A stretch of 5,198 nt of DNA from Chitinophagaceae bacterium (GTDB lineage Bacteria > Bacteroidota > Bacteroidia > Chitinophagales > Chitinophagaceae), in NCBI GenBank assembly GCA_023251335.1, contig JAHEZA010000226.1, forward strand, positions 1 through 5,198. The letters run 5' to 3'. Below, piece by piece: positions 1-5,198 of this stretch (position 1 is the stretch's first letter; each line of letters starts with the position of its first letter). The notes under the pieces were generated by a model, which was not told where the DNA came from, did not search any database, and worked only from the letters and a program-made list of their open reading frames with translations. Position numbers and translations under genes: made by a program.

Positions 1-1763
1 ACCGTAAAATCAGTAAAATGCCAATACAAATTAGCTGTTCTAAAAGCTTCGGCAGTGCCCTGCAATGATTCGGTGAAATAAAATATCGTACCTATCAGAA
101 AAAAGGGAAGAGAATAACTGCCACTTAATTTATGCCATGAGCCTTTGAAGGTCATGATGAAATTGGTACTGCCCGCAACTACAGGGATGATCATTCCCAT
201 ACTGCCAACGATAGCTACCGTTTGCAATGACCAGGGGATAGGGCTGAACACAAAATGATGCATCCCGATAACAGTATAAAATAGTATCTGCGACCAGAAC
301 GCAAGAATTCCCAGGCCATACGAATAAATCGGCCTGTTCAATTGCTGCGGTAAATAATAGTAAACCAAACCTAATGTCAGCATCATAAACCACATGCCCA
401 CACCCTGGTGCATATAATATCCCTGCGATATGGTTTCGCCCAGACCATCCTGCCAGAAAGGAACATATCCGACCAGTGAAATTACAATTACGAACATCAA
501 TGCCGCGACAATGTACCAGTTGGAAACATAGATCTCTTTGGTTTTCCGGGTAGCTATTGTTTTTAAAAAATTAATCAGTGTGAGAACGATAGCTACGCCG
601 AACAAAAGCATAATAGGCCAAATATATTCACGGTATTCGCCTCCGCTGTTATTGATACCCGACATAAGCGCAATCGTACCTAAAAAAACACAGGCATTAA
701 CCAGCCATAATGACCACCAGCCAAGTTTTAAACTATACAGCTTATTATTACCTACCCGAGGTATTACGTAATAAGCCAGGCCCAGCATGGCCATTGACGA
801 CCAACCCCAAAAAACTCCGTTGGTATGAACCGGCCTCAATCTCCCAAAACTAAGCCAGCTAAGGTGGTCCGCATCAGGGGCTACGAATTTAATGCCTTCA
901 TATTCTCCTACCGATGTGAAAAATACAAGCCAGATGGTAGCACATATTAAATACCAAAGAACTAATTTAGAAAGCTCCGGATCTACTTCCGGCCGTGCAA
1001 TTCCTTTTCTTTTTTCTTCAATAAAACGTATGTTGGCGTGTTCATTTACATTTTTTATGATACCTCTTTTATCCTCCGGAGGCAATTGGCCCGAAAGCAC
1101 GTTTTGAGAAATTTTATAATCCAGCACTTCCTTTCTTTTTCTCAAGGCATCTGTAATTTCCTCTTCCGGTAGGCTTTTTAGATAGTCGCTAATACGAGTT
1201 GCCTCCGCCATATCTTTCTTAGTCTTGTAGCGTTTCGCGAGGCTACGTACTTTTATAGTCATTAAAATAACAGCCACCAATATTGGGATTAGAATAAGAA
1301 TCAGGGTGATAATGATTCCACCATCATTGAAAACAGATCCTGCCCCTGGCGCCGCCTGCTGCGCAGATGCGGGAGAACTAAATAGAAATGACACAATCAA
1401 CAAAATCAATGCGGCTACGGGTGATCCTGTGTCACTGTTGTTATCTGTTTTTTTAATTTGTTTATAATTTAAAAAGTTCTCAATTTCCTCACGATTGAGC
1501 TTATTGATTATTTGATTTAAATCTGTGTCTTGTGAAGAGTCCACTTCCTTTTTTATTCGGCTCCTTAAACTACTGGTTCTGAAAGCAAGATAAATAGCTG
1601 CAAAAAATGTGGTCGCCAATAATAAGATCATCAGAATTAAAGCGCCAACGCCTTTGCCACTCGGTTCAGGTAGTGTAGAATCATCCTGGGCGAACAACAT
1701 AGTGGGGATTAAAAAGCCCGTTAAAAAAGTGATGCAAGTTTTTTTGCAAAATGGTAGAATCAT
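1..1763 (-). CDS. ccoN: cbb3-type cytochrome c oxidase subunit I (CcoN), N-terminal 587 residues, with long N-terminal extension; cut by window edge
   Basis: Catalytic subunit of a C-family heme-copper oxidase, an inner-membrane enzyme that reduces O2 with electrons from cytochrome c. The minus-strand frame is open from the ATG at 1763-1761 to the left edge (587 codons), with no frameshift. The CcoN core begins near residue 265. RPVHTN supplies His313, the expected low-spin heme ligand. MHQGVG supplies His452 and GMHHF supplies His502/His503, the expected CuB ligands. Tyr562 aligns with the tyrosine cross-linked to a CuB histidine in cbb3 enzymes. The edge falls just before the expected HxH heme b3 motif. 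Residues 1-265 are an extension with four hydrophobic segments, described separately. The ATG precedes a signal-like segment, and no other in-frame ATG lies upstream, although the frame stays open. Some core motifs depart from textbook CcoN (MHQGVG for GHNAVG, LQGT for FEGP), so this is a divergent member. A fused CcoO domain, common in Bacteroidota, may follow off-window. Confidence 0.92.
   Translation of the reverse strand, partial: MILPFCKKTCITFLTGFLIPTMLFAQDDSTLPEPSGKGVGALILMILLLATTFFAAIYLAFRTSSLRSRIKKEVDSSQDTDLNQIINKLNREEIENFLNYKQIKKTDNNSDTGSPVAALILLIVSFLFSSPASAQQAAPGAGSVFNDGGIIITLILILIPILVAVILMTIKVRSLAKRYKTKKDMAEATRISDYLKSLPEEEITDALRKRKEVLDYKISQNVLSGQLPPEDKRGIIKNVNEHANIRFIEEKRKGIARPEVDPELSKLVLWYLICATIWLVFFTSVGEYEGIKFVAPDADHLSWLSFGRLRPVHTNGVFWGWSSMAMLGLAYYVIPRVGNNKLYSLKLGWWSLWLVNACVFLGTIALMSGINNSGGEYREYIWPIMLLFGVAIVLTLINFLKTIATRKTKEIYVSNWYIVAALMFVIVISLVGYVPFWQDGLGETISQGYYMHQGVGMWFMMLTLGLVYYYLPQQLNRPIYSYGLGILAFWSQILFYTVIGMHHFVFSPIPWSLQTVAIVGSMGMIIPVVAGSTNFIMTFKGSWHKLSGSYSLPFFLIGTIFYFTESLQGTAEAFRTANLYWHFTDFT
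1131..1733 (-). repeat. Two tandem homologous modules in the N-terminal extension of the CcoN protein
   Basis: Residues about 11-102 and 116-211 of the oxidase have the same architecture. Each has a signal-peptide-like hydrophobic stretch ending in Ala-Gln (residues 25-26 and 134-135), a short Pro/Gly-containing loop, and a transmembrane helix (39-61 and 149-171). Each then has a basic Ser-Leu-x-x-Arg stretch (65-69 and 174-178) and a helix with Leu-x-x-Glu-Glu-Ile-x-x-x-Leu (89-98 and 198-207). From Ala-Gln to the last Leu they align without a gap at a constant offset of 109 residues (327 bp), with about 19 of 74 positions identical by hand count. The DNA itself no longer looks repeated, so the duplication is old. 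Function is unknown. Each module would form a membrane hairpin with a cytoplasmic tail, if the first hydrophobic segment is not cleaved. Confidence 0.7.
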
Positions 1764-1864
1764 ATCAGAAAGAATTAGTGCTTTGTCGAAAATAATCCTG
1801 AGCAACAAAAAATGGACGTGTGTAAACCTCAGCTTTAACAGCCAGATCCAAAAATGTATAAAAA

Positions 1865-1872
1865 CAAATTTA
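1865..1872 (-). promoter_or_regulatory. Candidate Bacteroidota -7 element upstream of ccoN
   Basis: The minus strand reads TAAATTTG, an exact match to the TAnnTTTG -7 consensus of the Bacteroidota primary sigma factor. It would give a 5' leader of about 90-95 bases before the ATG at 1763. The nearest TTG that could act as the -33 element (minus strand, 1899-1897) is 24 bases upstream, longer than the usual spacing of about 19-20. The call therefore rests mainly on the -7 match, and AT-rich DNA yields such matches by chance. Confidence 0.4.
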
Positions 1873-1948
1873 GTATATATTTCTTCATAAAAAAGACAAA
1901 AGCATCTTTATACGAACCGGGTTCTCTTTCCTAAACAGAATTTCCTGA

Positions 1949-2398
1949 TTACGCAAGTGGTCCGAATCCCTGGTGGGTGGCTACTGCAATCCTGTTCCAG
2001 GAATTAATCATAACGATCTGCATCACGATTTGCGCCAAAACCCTTTCGCCATAAAATTTCAAAACTTTTTCATAAGTTTTATCGCTGACTCCATTTTTTG
2101 AGATTGATGTGATTTCTTCGGTCAACTGTAGTACTGCTCTTTCTTCTTCAGAAAACAGCGGCGATTCCTTCCACGCGGATGTTGCAAAAATTCTTCTTTC
2201 GGTTTCGCCCAGCGATAAAGCTTCTTCCGTATATATATCTATGCAAAACGCGCAACCGTTAATTTGTGATGCCCTTATTTTTATTAACTGTGGAAGCAAA
2301 GCGGGTAACTGCGAATTGGTTACATAACTTTCCAAAGTGAGCATTGCCTTGTAACTATTTCTTTCCAGGTCTTGAATATTGATTCGTTTCTGTGGCAT
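1949..2398 (-). CDS. AhpD-like / carboxymuconolactone decarboxylase family protein, copy lacking the Glu and His relay residues
   Basis: A 149-residue all-helical protein of the AhpD core family. Members of this family use a CxxC pair for peroxide or disulfide reduction; other members are decarboxylases. The core motif NGCAFCID has Cys49 and Cys52. In M. tuberculosis AhpD the catalytic set is Glu118, Cys130, Cys133 and His137. At the same spacings (12 before the first Cys, 4 after the second) this protein has Gln37 and Tyr56, so only the cysteines are kept. It shares roughly 100 of 145 positions with its neighbour at 2683-3129, mostly in the core and the NSWNRIAV segment (residues 132-139). 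The start is preceded by an A-rich stretch with no Shine-Dalgarno sequence. It lies 284 bases downstream of its paralog and may be read through from it or use a promoter near 2509. Family assignment is firm; the substrate is unknown, and the activity may differ from classical AhpD. Confidence 0.9.
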   Translation of the reverse strand: MPQKRINIQDLERNSYKAMLTLESYVTNSQLPALLPQLIKIRASQINGCAFCIDIYTEEALSLGETERRIFATSAWKESPLFSEEERAVLQLTEEITSISKNGVSDKTYEKVLKFYGERVLAQIVMQIVMINSWNRIAVATHQGFGPLA

Positions 2399-2508
2399 TT
2401 TTTTACTTGCTTTTTTAAGTTGGTAAGGTAATGATCTAAACCAATTATACTATGTCAATCATCGACTTCAGTAAACCGGCAATAAAGCTGTTTTTCTATT
2501 TTATTTTC

Positions 2509-2516
2509 CAAATTTA
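2509..2516 (-). promoter_or_regulatory. Candidate -7 element upstream of the 2398 AhpD-like gene
   Basis: The minus strand reads TAAATTTG, matching TAnnTTTG, in the 284-base gap between the two AhpD-like genes. Initiation here would give a leader of about 100 bases. No well-placed TTG lies about 20 bases upstream. If it is active, the second paralog can be transcribed independently of the operon above it. Confidence 0.35.
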
Positions 2517-2637
2517 ATATGTTGGTATTAATTATTCTTTTCGTTTTATCGTTGTCTCATTCATCTATTGTCTTCTTTGATTTTCTCCCTGATTTTGCAG
2601 TTGGAGAAGGATTTAAAATTAAATGAATTTCTTCATT

Positions 2638-2651
2638 CAAACTTTCGTTTG
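2638..2651 (-). other. Small hairpin (CAAAC-GAAA-GTTTG) after the 3129 AhpD-like gene
   Basis: About 30 bases past the stop of the gene ending at 2683, the minus strand can form a perfect 5-bp stem closed by a GAAA (GNRA) tetraloop. A second weak stem, TGAAT-N6-ATTCA, overlaps at 2624-2639. Neither is followed by a clean U-run, so this is not a convincing intrinsic terminator. It could slow 3' decay or be chance in AT-rich sequence. The rest of the 2399-2682 gap holds only the candidate -7 box and no supportable gene. Confidence 0.25.
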
Positions 2652-2682
2652 TATTTTAATCTTCCTCATCGTGTTATATTTT

Positions 2683-3129
2683 CTATTTCTGTGGCTCGAA
2701 AATCTGGTTGGTCGAAACCGCAATCCTGTTCCACGAATTAATGACCACAATCTGCATCAGGATTTGCGCCAACTCATTTTCATTATAAAATTTCAAAACT
2801 CCGTTATAAGTTGCATCGCTTACACCATGACTGGAAATGAATGTTACTTCTTCCGTTAATTGTAAAACTGCTCTTTCTTCATCGGAAAATAAAGGAGATT
2901 CTTTCCATGCTGATAAAGCAAATATTCTTCTTGGAGTTTCGCCCAATTTGATGGCCTCTTGTGTGTGCATGTCAATACAATACGCACATCCATTTATTTG
3001 TGAAGCCCGTATTTTTATTAGTTCGCGGAGCAAAACAGGCAATTGAGAACTCCTGGTATAATCTTCCACACCTCGTAGCGCTTTGTATGCAGCGGGCTCA
3101 AGGCTGTACACGTTAATTCTTTTTGTCAT
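2683..3129 (-). CDS. AhpD-like / carboxymuconolactone decarboxylase family protein with complete catalytic set
   Basis: A 148-residue protein of the AhpD core family. The core reads SQINGCAYCIDMHTQEA, with Cys48, Cys51 and His55. Glu36 lies exactly 12 residues before the first cysteine. This reproduces the Glu-Cys-x-x-Cys-x-x-x-His arrangement of M. tuberculosis AhpD, where the cysteines are the redox pair and Glu/His relay protons. Likely role: a cytoplasmic peroxidase or thiol-disulfide reductase, with electron donor and substrate unknown. The ATG follows the stop of the PEP mutase-like gene by four bases, which indicates co-transcription and perhaps coupled translation. No Shine-Dalgarno sequence is present. 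Its paralog at 1949-2398 lies just downstream in the same direction, so the pair arose by tandem duplication or repeated acquisition. A decarboxylase activity cannot be excluded, but the CxxC favours redox chemistry. Confidence 0.93.
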   Translation of the reverse strand: MTKRINVYSLEPAAYKALRGVEDYTRSSQLPVLLRELIKIRASQINGCAYCIDMHTQEAIKLGETPRRIFALSAWKESPLFSDEERAVLQLTEEVTFISSHGVSDATYNGVLKFYNENELAQILMQIVVINSWNRIAVSTNQIFEPQK

Positions 3130-3133
3130 CGTC

Positions 3134-3979
3134 TTATTTTTTTGAAATTAATTTACTTATATAATCTGTCGTAACAGAGTTGTTGGTGATTTCTTCCATT
3201 CCTTCAGAGGCCAATAATCTTTGCGCCATATTTTTCATCGAATTAAAAGCATATTTTAAAAATCCGGGACCAAGGCTGATTCTTGCCAGCCCAATTTCTT
3301 TTAATGAAGAAAAATCGGGAATGCCCGGAACCATTAAAATATTTACTGGCAACGAAACCTCATTCATGATTATTACAATGCTTTCCTTTTCTTTTAAAAA
3401 AATCGGGTAAAAACAGTCTGCACCTGCATCTTTATAAGACTTTCCCCTGTCAATCGCCTCAGCTACTTTTTCTTCGTTGGAGAAATTCTTTTCTTTTATA
3501 AAAACATCAGTTCGTGCATTTATGAAAAGCGAACTCCCCATTTGAGATGCAGTTTTTCTGATAAGATTTATTTTTTCACATTGCTCTTCCCTGGTAGATA
3601 ATTTTTGCTCATCATGTTTGCTATCTTCAAAATTGATTCCTGCGATCCCTGTGCCAATTAATTTTTTTATGTTCTCTTTTAATCCCAGGTTATTTTTTGC
3701 ATAGCCACTTTCTACATCTGCTGTTACCGGAATATTCACGCTCTTAACTATTTTTTTCAGGATCAATAACAAATCTTCAAACGGAATCTTTTCTCCATCC
3801 TGGTATCCATTAGCCAAAGCAATAGAAGCGCTTGCGGTCGCAACAGCTTTATATCCCAAGTCTTGTAAAAGCATCGCTCCCAAAGGATCCCAGATATTAG
3901 GAAGAACTAAAAGATCACCATTGTGGTGAAGTTCATAAAATTGCTTTTCTTTTTGAGACTGAATATTTTCTGGTTGCAT
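3134..3979 (-). CDS. Isocitrate lyase / phosphoenolpyruvate mutase superfamily protein of unknown substrate
   Basis: A 281-residue TIM-barrel enzyme of the PEP mutase/isocitrate lyase superfamily, whose members make or break C-C or C-P bonds next to a 2-oxo acid using Mg2+. Recognisable motifs are NIWDPLGA (28-35), ATASASIALANGYQDG (47-62, Asp61), TADVESGY (86-93, Asp88 and Glu90), INFEDS (115-120, Glu118) and INARTD (153-158, Arg156). These match the Mg2+- and substrate-binding positions of the family. The loop after the ED pair (SKHDEQKLST) lacks the Cys-Gly-His signature of isocitrate and methylisocitrate lyases, and also the Pro-Lys-x-Asn-Ser pattern of PEP mutase. Neither of those activities should be assumed. 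Length is normal for the superfamily. The gene is first in a probable operon with the AhpD-like gene four bases downstream. A 2-oxoacid lyase or hydrolase is plausible but unproven. Confidence 0.88.
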   Translation of the reverse strand: MQPENIQSQKEKQFYELHHNGDLLVLPNIWDPLGAMLLQDLGYKAVATASASIALANGYQDGEKIPFEDLLLILKKIVKSVNIPVTADVESGYAKNNLGLKENIKKLIGTGIAGINFEDSKHDEQKLSTREEQCEKINLIRKTASQMGSSLFINARTDVFIKEKNFSNEEKVAEAIDRGKSYKDAGADCFYPIFLKEKESIVIIMNEVSLPVNILMVPGIPDFSSLKEIGLARISLGPGFLKYAFNSMKNMAQRLLASEGMEEITNNSVTTDYISKLISKK

Positions 3980-4229
3980 TTTTTGTAACGAATTTACATG
4001 TCTAGTGTTTGAAAAAAATGAACTTCAAAATTACTTTCTAAATTTTCAAATAGATTCCTAAAGCCGGAAATATTGGTAATGGTAAACGAATGGGCCGATG
4101 TCGGACCTTTTTTCGATTCGCATCTAAAAACAAAAAGCAACTTTGAATAATGGTTGACATGAAAATATCAGGCTATAGCATTCGCAGTGGACCAACAAAA
4201 AACCTGGATTCTTATTTACATAAATCAGA
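3980..4229. other. Intergenic stretch between pncA and the PEP mutase-like gene
   Basis: No gene can be supported in these 250 bases. The minus strand has a 57-codon stretch without stops (4167-3994, ending in TAA) that lacks an internal start before its last codon and matches no family I recognise. Upstream of its bounding TGA the same frame continues open for 15 more codons. The plus strand has a 27-codon ATG frame at 4150-4233 that runs into the pncA stop. Both are probably chance. A palindrome ATTTA-CA-TAAAT (4214-4225) lies just past the pncA stop but has no U-run. Confidence 0.4.
4026..4033 (-). promoter_or_regulatory. Candidate -7 element upstream of the PEP mutase-like gene
   Basis: The minus strand reads TAATTTTG, matching TAnnTTTG, about 47 bases before the ATG at 3979. 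The nearest upstream TTG is only 13 bases away, which is too close for a standard -33 element. It is in the right place to drive the two-gene operon, but the match alone is weak evidence. Confidence 0.35.
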
Positions 4230-4835
4230 TTAAATCGCATCGCTCCTGATTTCTTGTCCACCTGTTGATTTAAAATCTTCTATTATTTTTTTAAAATTTC
4301 CTTCGTTTATCGGAAGTGTCGCATCCGTGATAATTGTTGAATCAAATCCCAGTTCCAGCCCATCAAGCGCAGTAAAGTTTACGCAATAGTCAGCGGCTAA
4401 GCCGCATACATAAATTGAAGTGATCCCCCTTCCTTTTAAATAAGCGCCCATCCCCGTAGCTTTCTTTTTCCCGTTATCAAAAAAGCCACTGTAGCTGTCA
4501 ACATTATTATCCATTCCTTTCCTGAAAATTGCTTCAATCTTTTTTGTGTCTAACATCGAAGAAAATTCAGCTCCTTCGGTTTCCTGAACACAGTGATCGG
4601 GCCACAATACCTGGGGCAAACCGTTGAGCTTAATTTCATCAAATATTTTTTTTCCGGGATGCATAGACGCAAAACTTTTATGATCCGCCGGGTGCCAGTC
4701 TTGTGTGGCTACCACCAAATCAAATTGACTTTGCAATTTATTGATTATCGGAATTACAGCATCACCATTTCGTACGGCCAATACGCCACCGGGAAGAAAA
4801 TCATTTTGAATATCTACGATGATAAGTGCTTTCAT
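4230..4835 (-). CDS. pncA: Nicotinamidase (pyrazinamidase), NAD salvage
   Basis: Cytoplasmic isochorismatase-fold hydrolase that deamidates nicotinamide to nicotinate and ammonia, feeding the Preiss-Handler route back to NAD. The 201-residue length is normal. The catalytic triad is complete: Asp8 in VDIQNDF, Lys106 in FRKG and Cys151 in GLAADYC. The metal site is also complete: Asp46, His48 and His52 in ATQDWHPADH, and His81 in WPDHC. The cis-peptide region GLAAD precedes the nucleophile. The start is supported by alignment of the first residues (MKALIIVDIQ) with the usual PncA N-terminus. It appears to be a single-gene unit: 250 bases separate it from the next minus-strand gene, and the dehydrogenase upstream is divergent. 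Nothing is missing or odd, so the enzyme is expected to be active and to convert pyrazinamide too, as is usual for the family. Confidence 0.97.
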   Translation of the reverse strand: MKALIIVDIQNDFLPGGVLAVRNGDAVIPIINKLQSQFDLVVATQDWHPADHKSFASMHPGKKIFDEIKLNGLPQVLWPDHCVQETEGAEFSSMLDTKKIEAIFRKGMDNNVDSYSGFFDNGKKKATGMGAYLKGRGITSIYVCGLAADYCVNFTALDGLELGFDSTIITDATLPINEGNFKKIIEDFKSTGGQEIRSDAI

Positions 4836-4882
4836 TTCTAAACTGTTTTAGCAAACTGTCATTTTTTGTACAGAAAAAATAA

Positions 4883-4890
4883 CAAAAATA
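4883..4890 (-). promoter_or_regulatory. Candidate -7 element of pncA
   Basis: The minus strand reads TATTTTTG, an exact TAnnTTTG match, 47 bases before the pncA ATG. It predicts a leader of about 40 bases. No TTG sits at the expected -33 distance. Downstream of it lie a T-run/TGTACA/A-run palindromic stretch (4862-4879) and a direct repeat AAACTGT (4840-4846 and 4853-4859) that could bind a regulator. This is inference only. Confidence 0.4.
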
Positions 4891-4921
4891 GTCATTAATT
4901 GAATAGCTACTGTTGGCTGGC

Positions 4922-4949
4922 TTGCTTTCTCGGTTTAACTGTAACTTTA
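4922..4949 (+). promoter_or_regulatory. Candidate promoter of the short-chain dehydrogenase gene
   Basis: On the plus strand TTG (4922-4924) is followed after 17 bases by TAACTTTA (4942-4949). This is one mismatch from the Bacteroidota -7 consensus TAnnTTTG, with near-normal spacing. Initiation would be around 4956, giving a leader of about 130 bases. It is back-to-back with the pncA candidate, so the 249-base gap could serve both divergent genes. Confidence 0.35.
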
Positions 4950-5051
4950 CTCAAGGTTGCTAAATTATTTCATTAATTAAATTAAAAAAATGATTGCCAG
5001 TCTAAGTAACCAGGGCACAACAGAAATCTAAATGAAGACAAATTTAATTGA

Positions 5052-5198
<147 letters not shown>

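Noticed and set aside
130..393. Minus-strand 87-codon frame within the oxidase
   Set aside because: It lies wholly inside the continuous CcoN reading frame region but in another frame. The CcoN frame explains this DNA with recognisable motifs.
1609..1890. Plus-strand 93-codon frame across the oxidase start
   Set aside because: It is antisense to the oxidase signal-like segment, resembles no family and is low in complexity. The minus-strand frame is continuous with the oxidase.
1907..1940. GAACC-G-GGTTC palindrome downstream of the 1949 stop, near T-runs on the minus strand
   Set aside because: The arms are separated by a single base, so a stable hairpin would need to open most of the stem. 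The T-runs are not directly adjacent. It is not a credible terminator.
2109..2327. Plus-strand open frame inside the 1949-2398 gene, with a similar antisense frame at 2837-3046 in its paralog
   Set aside because: The two antisense frames resemble each other only because the sense proteins are paralogs. They have no independent start signal or recognisable family, and they are mirror images of a conserved gene.
2440..2462. Minus-strand TTGACA and TATAAT resembling an E. coli sigma-70 promoter
   Set aside because: The two boxes are only about three bases apart instead of about 17, and this phylum uses a different consensus.
2623..2859. Plus-strand frame beginning with a hydrophobic, membrane-like stretch, with GGAGAAGG upstream
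   Set aside because: Most of it is antisense to the 2683-3129 gene. The hydrophobic part is simply T-rich intergenic DNA, and purine-rich Shine-Dalgarno sequences are not the normal start signal here.
4092..4113. Plus-strand hairpin followed by six T residues, resembling an intrinsic terminator
   Set aside because: The stem is short and interrupted by a G-A mismatch (three plus two pairs around a four-base loop), and no plus-strand gene lies upstream for it to terminate.

Overview
The window looks like chromosomal DNA from a Bacteroidota bacterium, probably in or near the Chitinophagaceae/Cytophaga-like lineages. Three things point there. The DNA is AT-rich, starts lack Shine-Dalgarno sequences, and several genes have a TAnnTTTG element upstream, which is the -7 box of this phylum. 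The protein families present are also common in these bacteria. The taxonomic call is an inference. I see no RNA gene, CRISPR array, insertion sequence or prophage gene.

Layout. (1) Positions 1-1763, minus strand: the first 587 codons of a heme-copper oxidase subunit I of the cbb3 (CcoN) type, cut by the left edge. It carries an unusual ~265-residue N-terminal extension made of two tandem, gap-free homologous modules. (2) 1949-2398 and 2683-3129, minus: two paralogous AhpD-like (carboxymuconolactone decarboxylase family) proteins. The 3129 copy keeps the full Glu-Cys-Cys-His set of AhpD. The 2398 copy keeps only the two cysteines. (3) 3134-3979, minus: a PEP mutase/isocitrate lyase superfamily protein, four bases upstream of the intact AhpD-like gene and almost certainly co-transcribed with it. 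(4) 4230-4835, minus: nicotinamidase PncA with every catalytic and metal residue present. (5) 5085-5198, plus: the first 38 codons of a short-chain dehydrogenase, divergent from pncA and cut by the right edge.

How the genes fit together. The oxidase is a terminal respiratory enzyme, usually used at low oxygen. The AhpD-like pair suggests peroxide or thiol-redox chemistry. PncA recycles nicotinamide into NAD, and the dehydrogenase start has an NAD-type Rossmann motif. A loose redox/NAD theme is visible, but only the 3979-2683 gene pair has spacing that argues for one operon. The other genes are separated by 185-285 bases and could each have their own promoter.

No complete new defence or mobile system is visible. 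The points most worth a second look are the duplicated N-terminal modules of the oxidase and the loss of the Glu/His proton-relay residues in one AhpD-like paralog.
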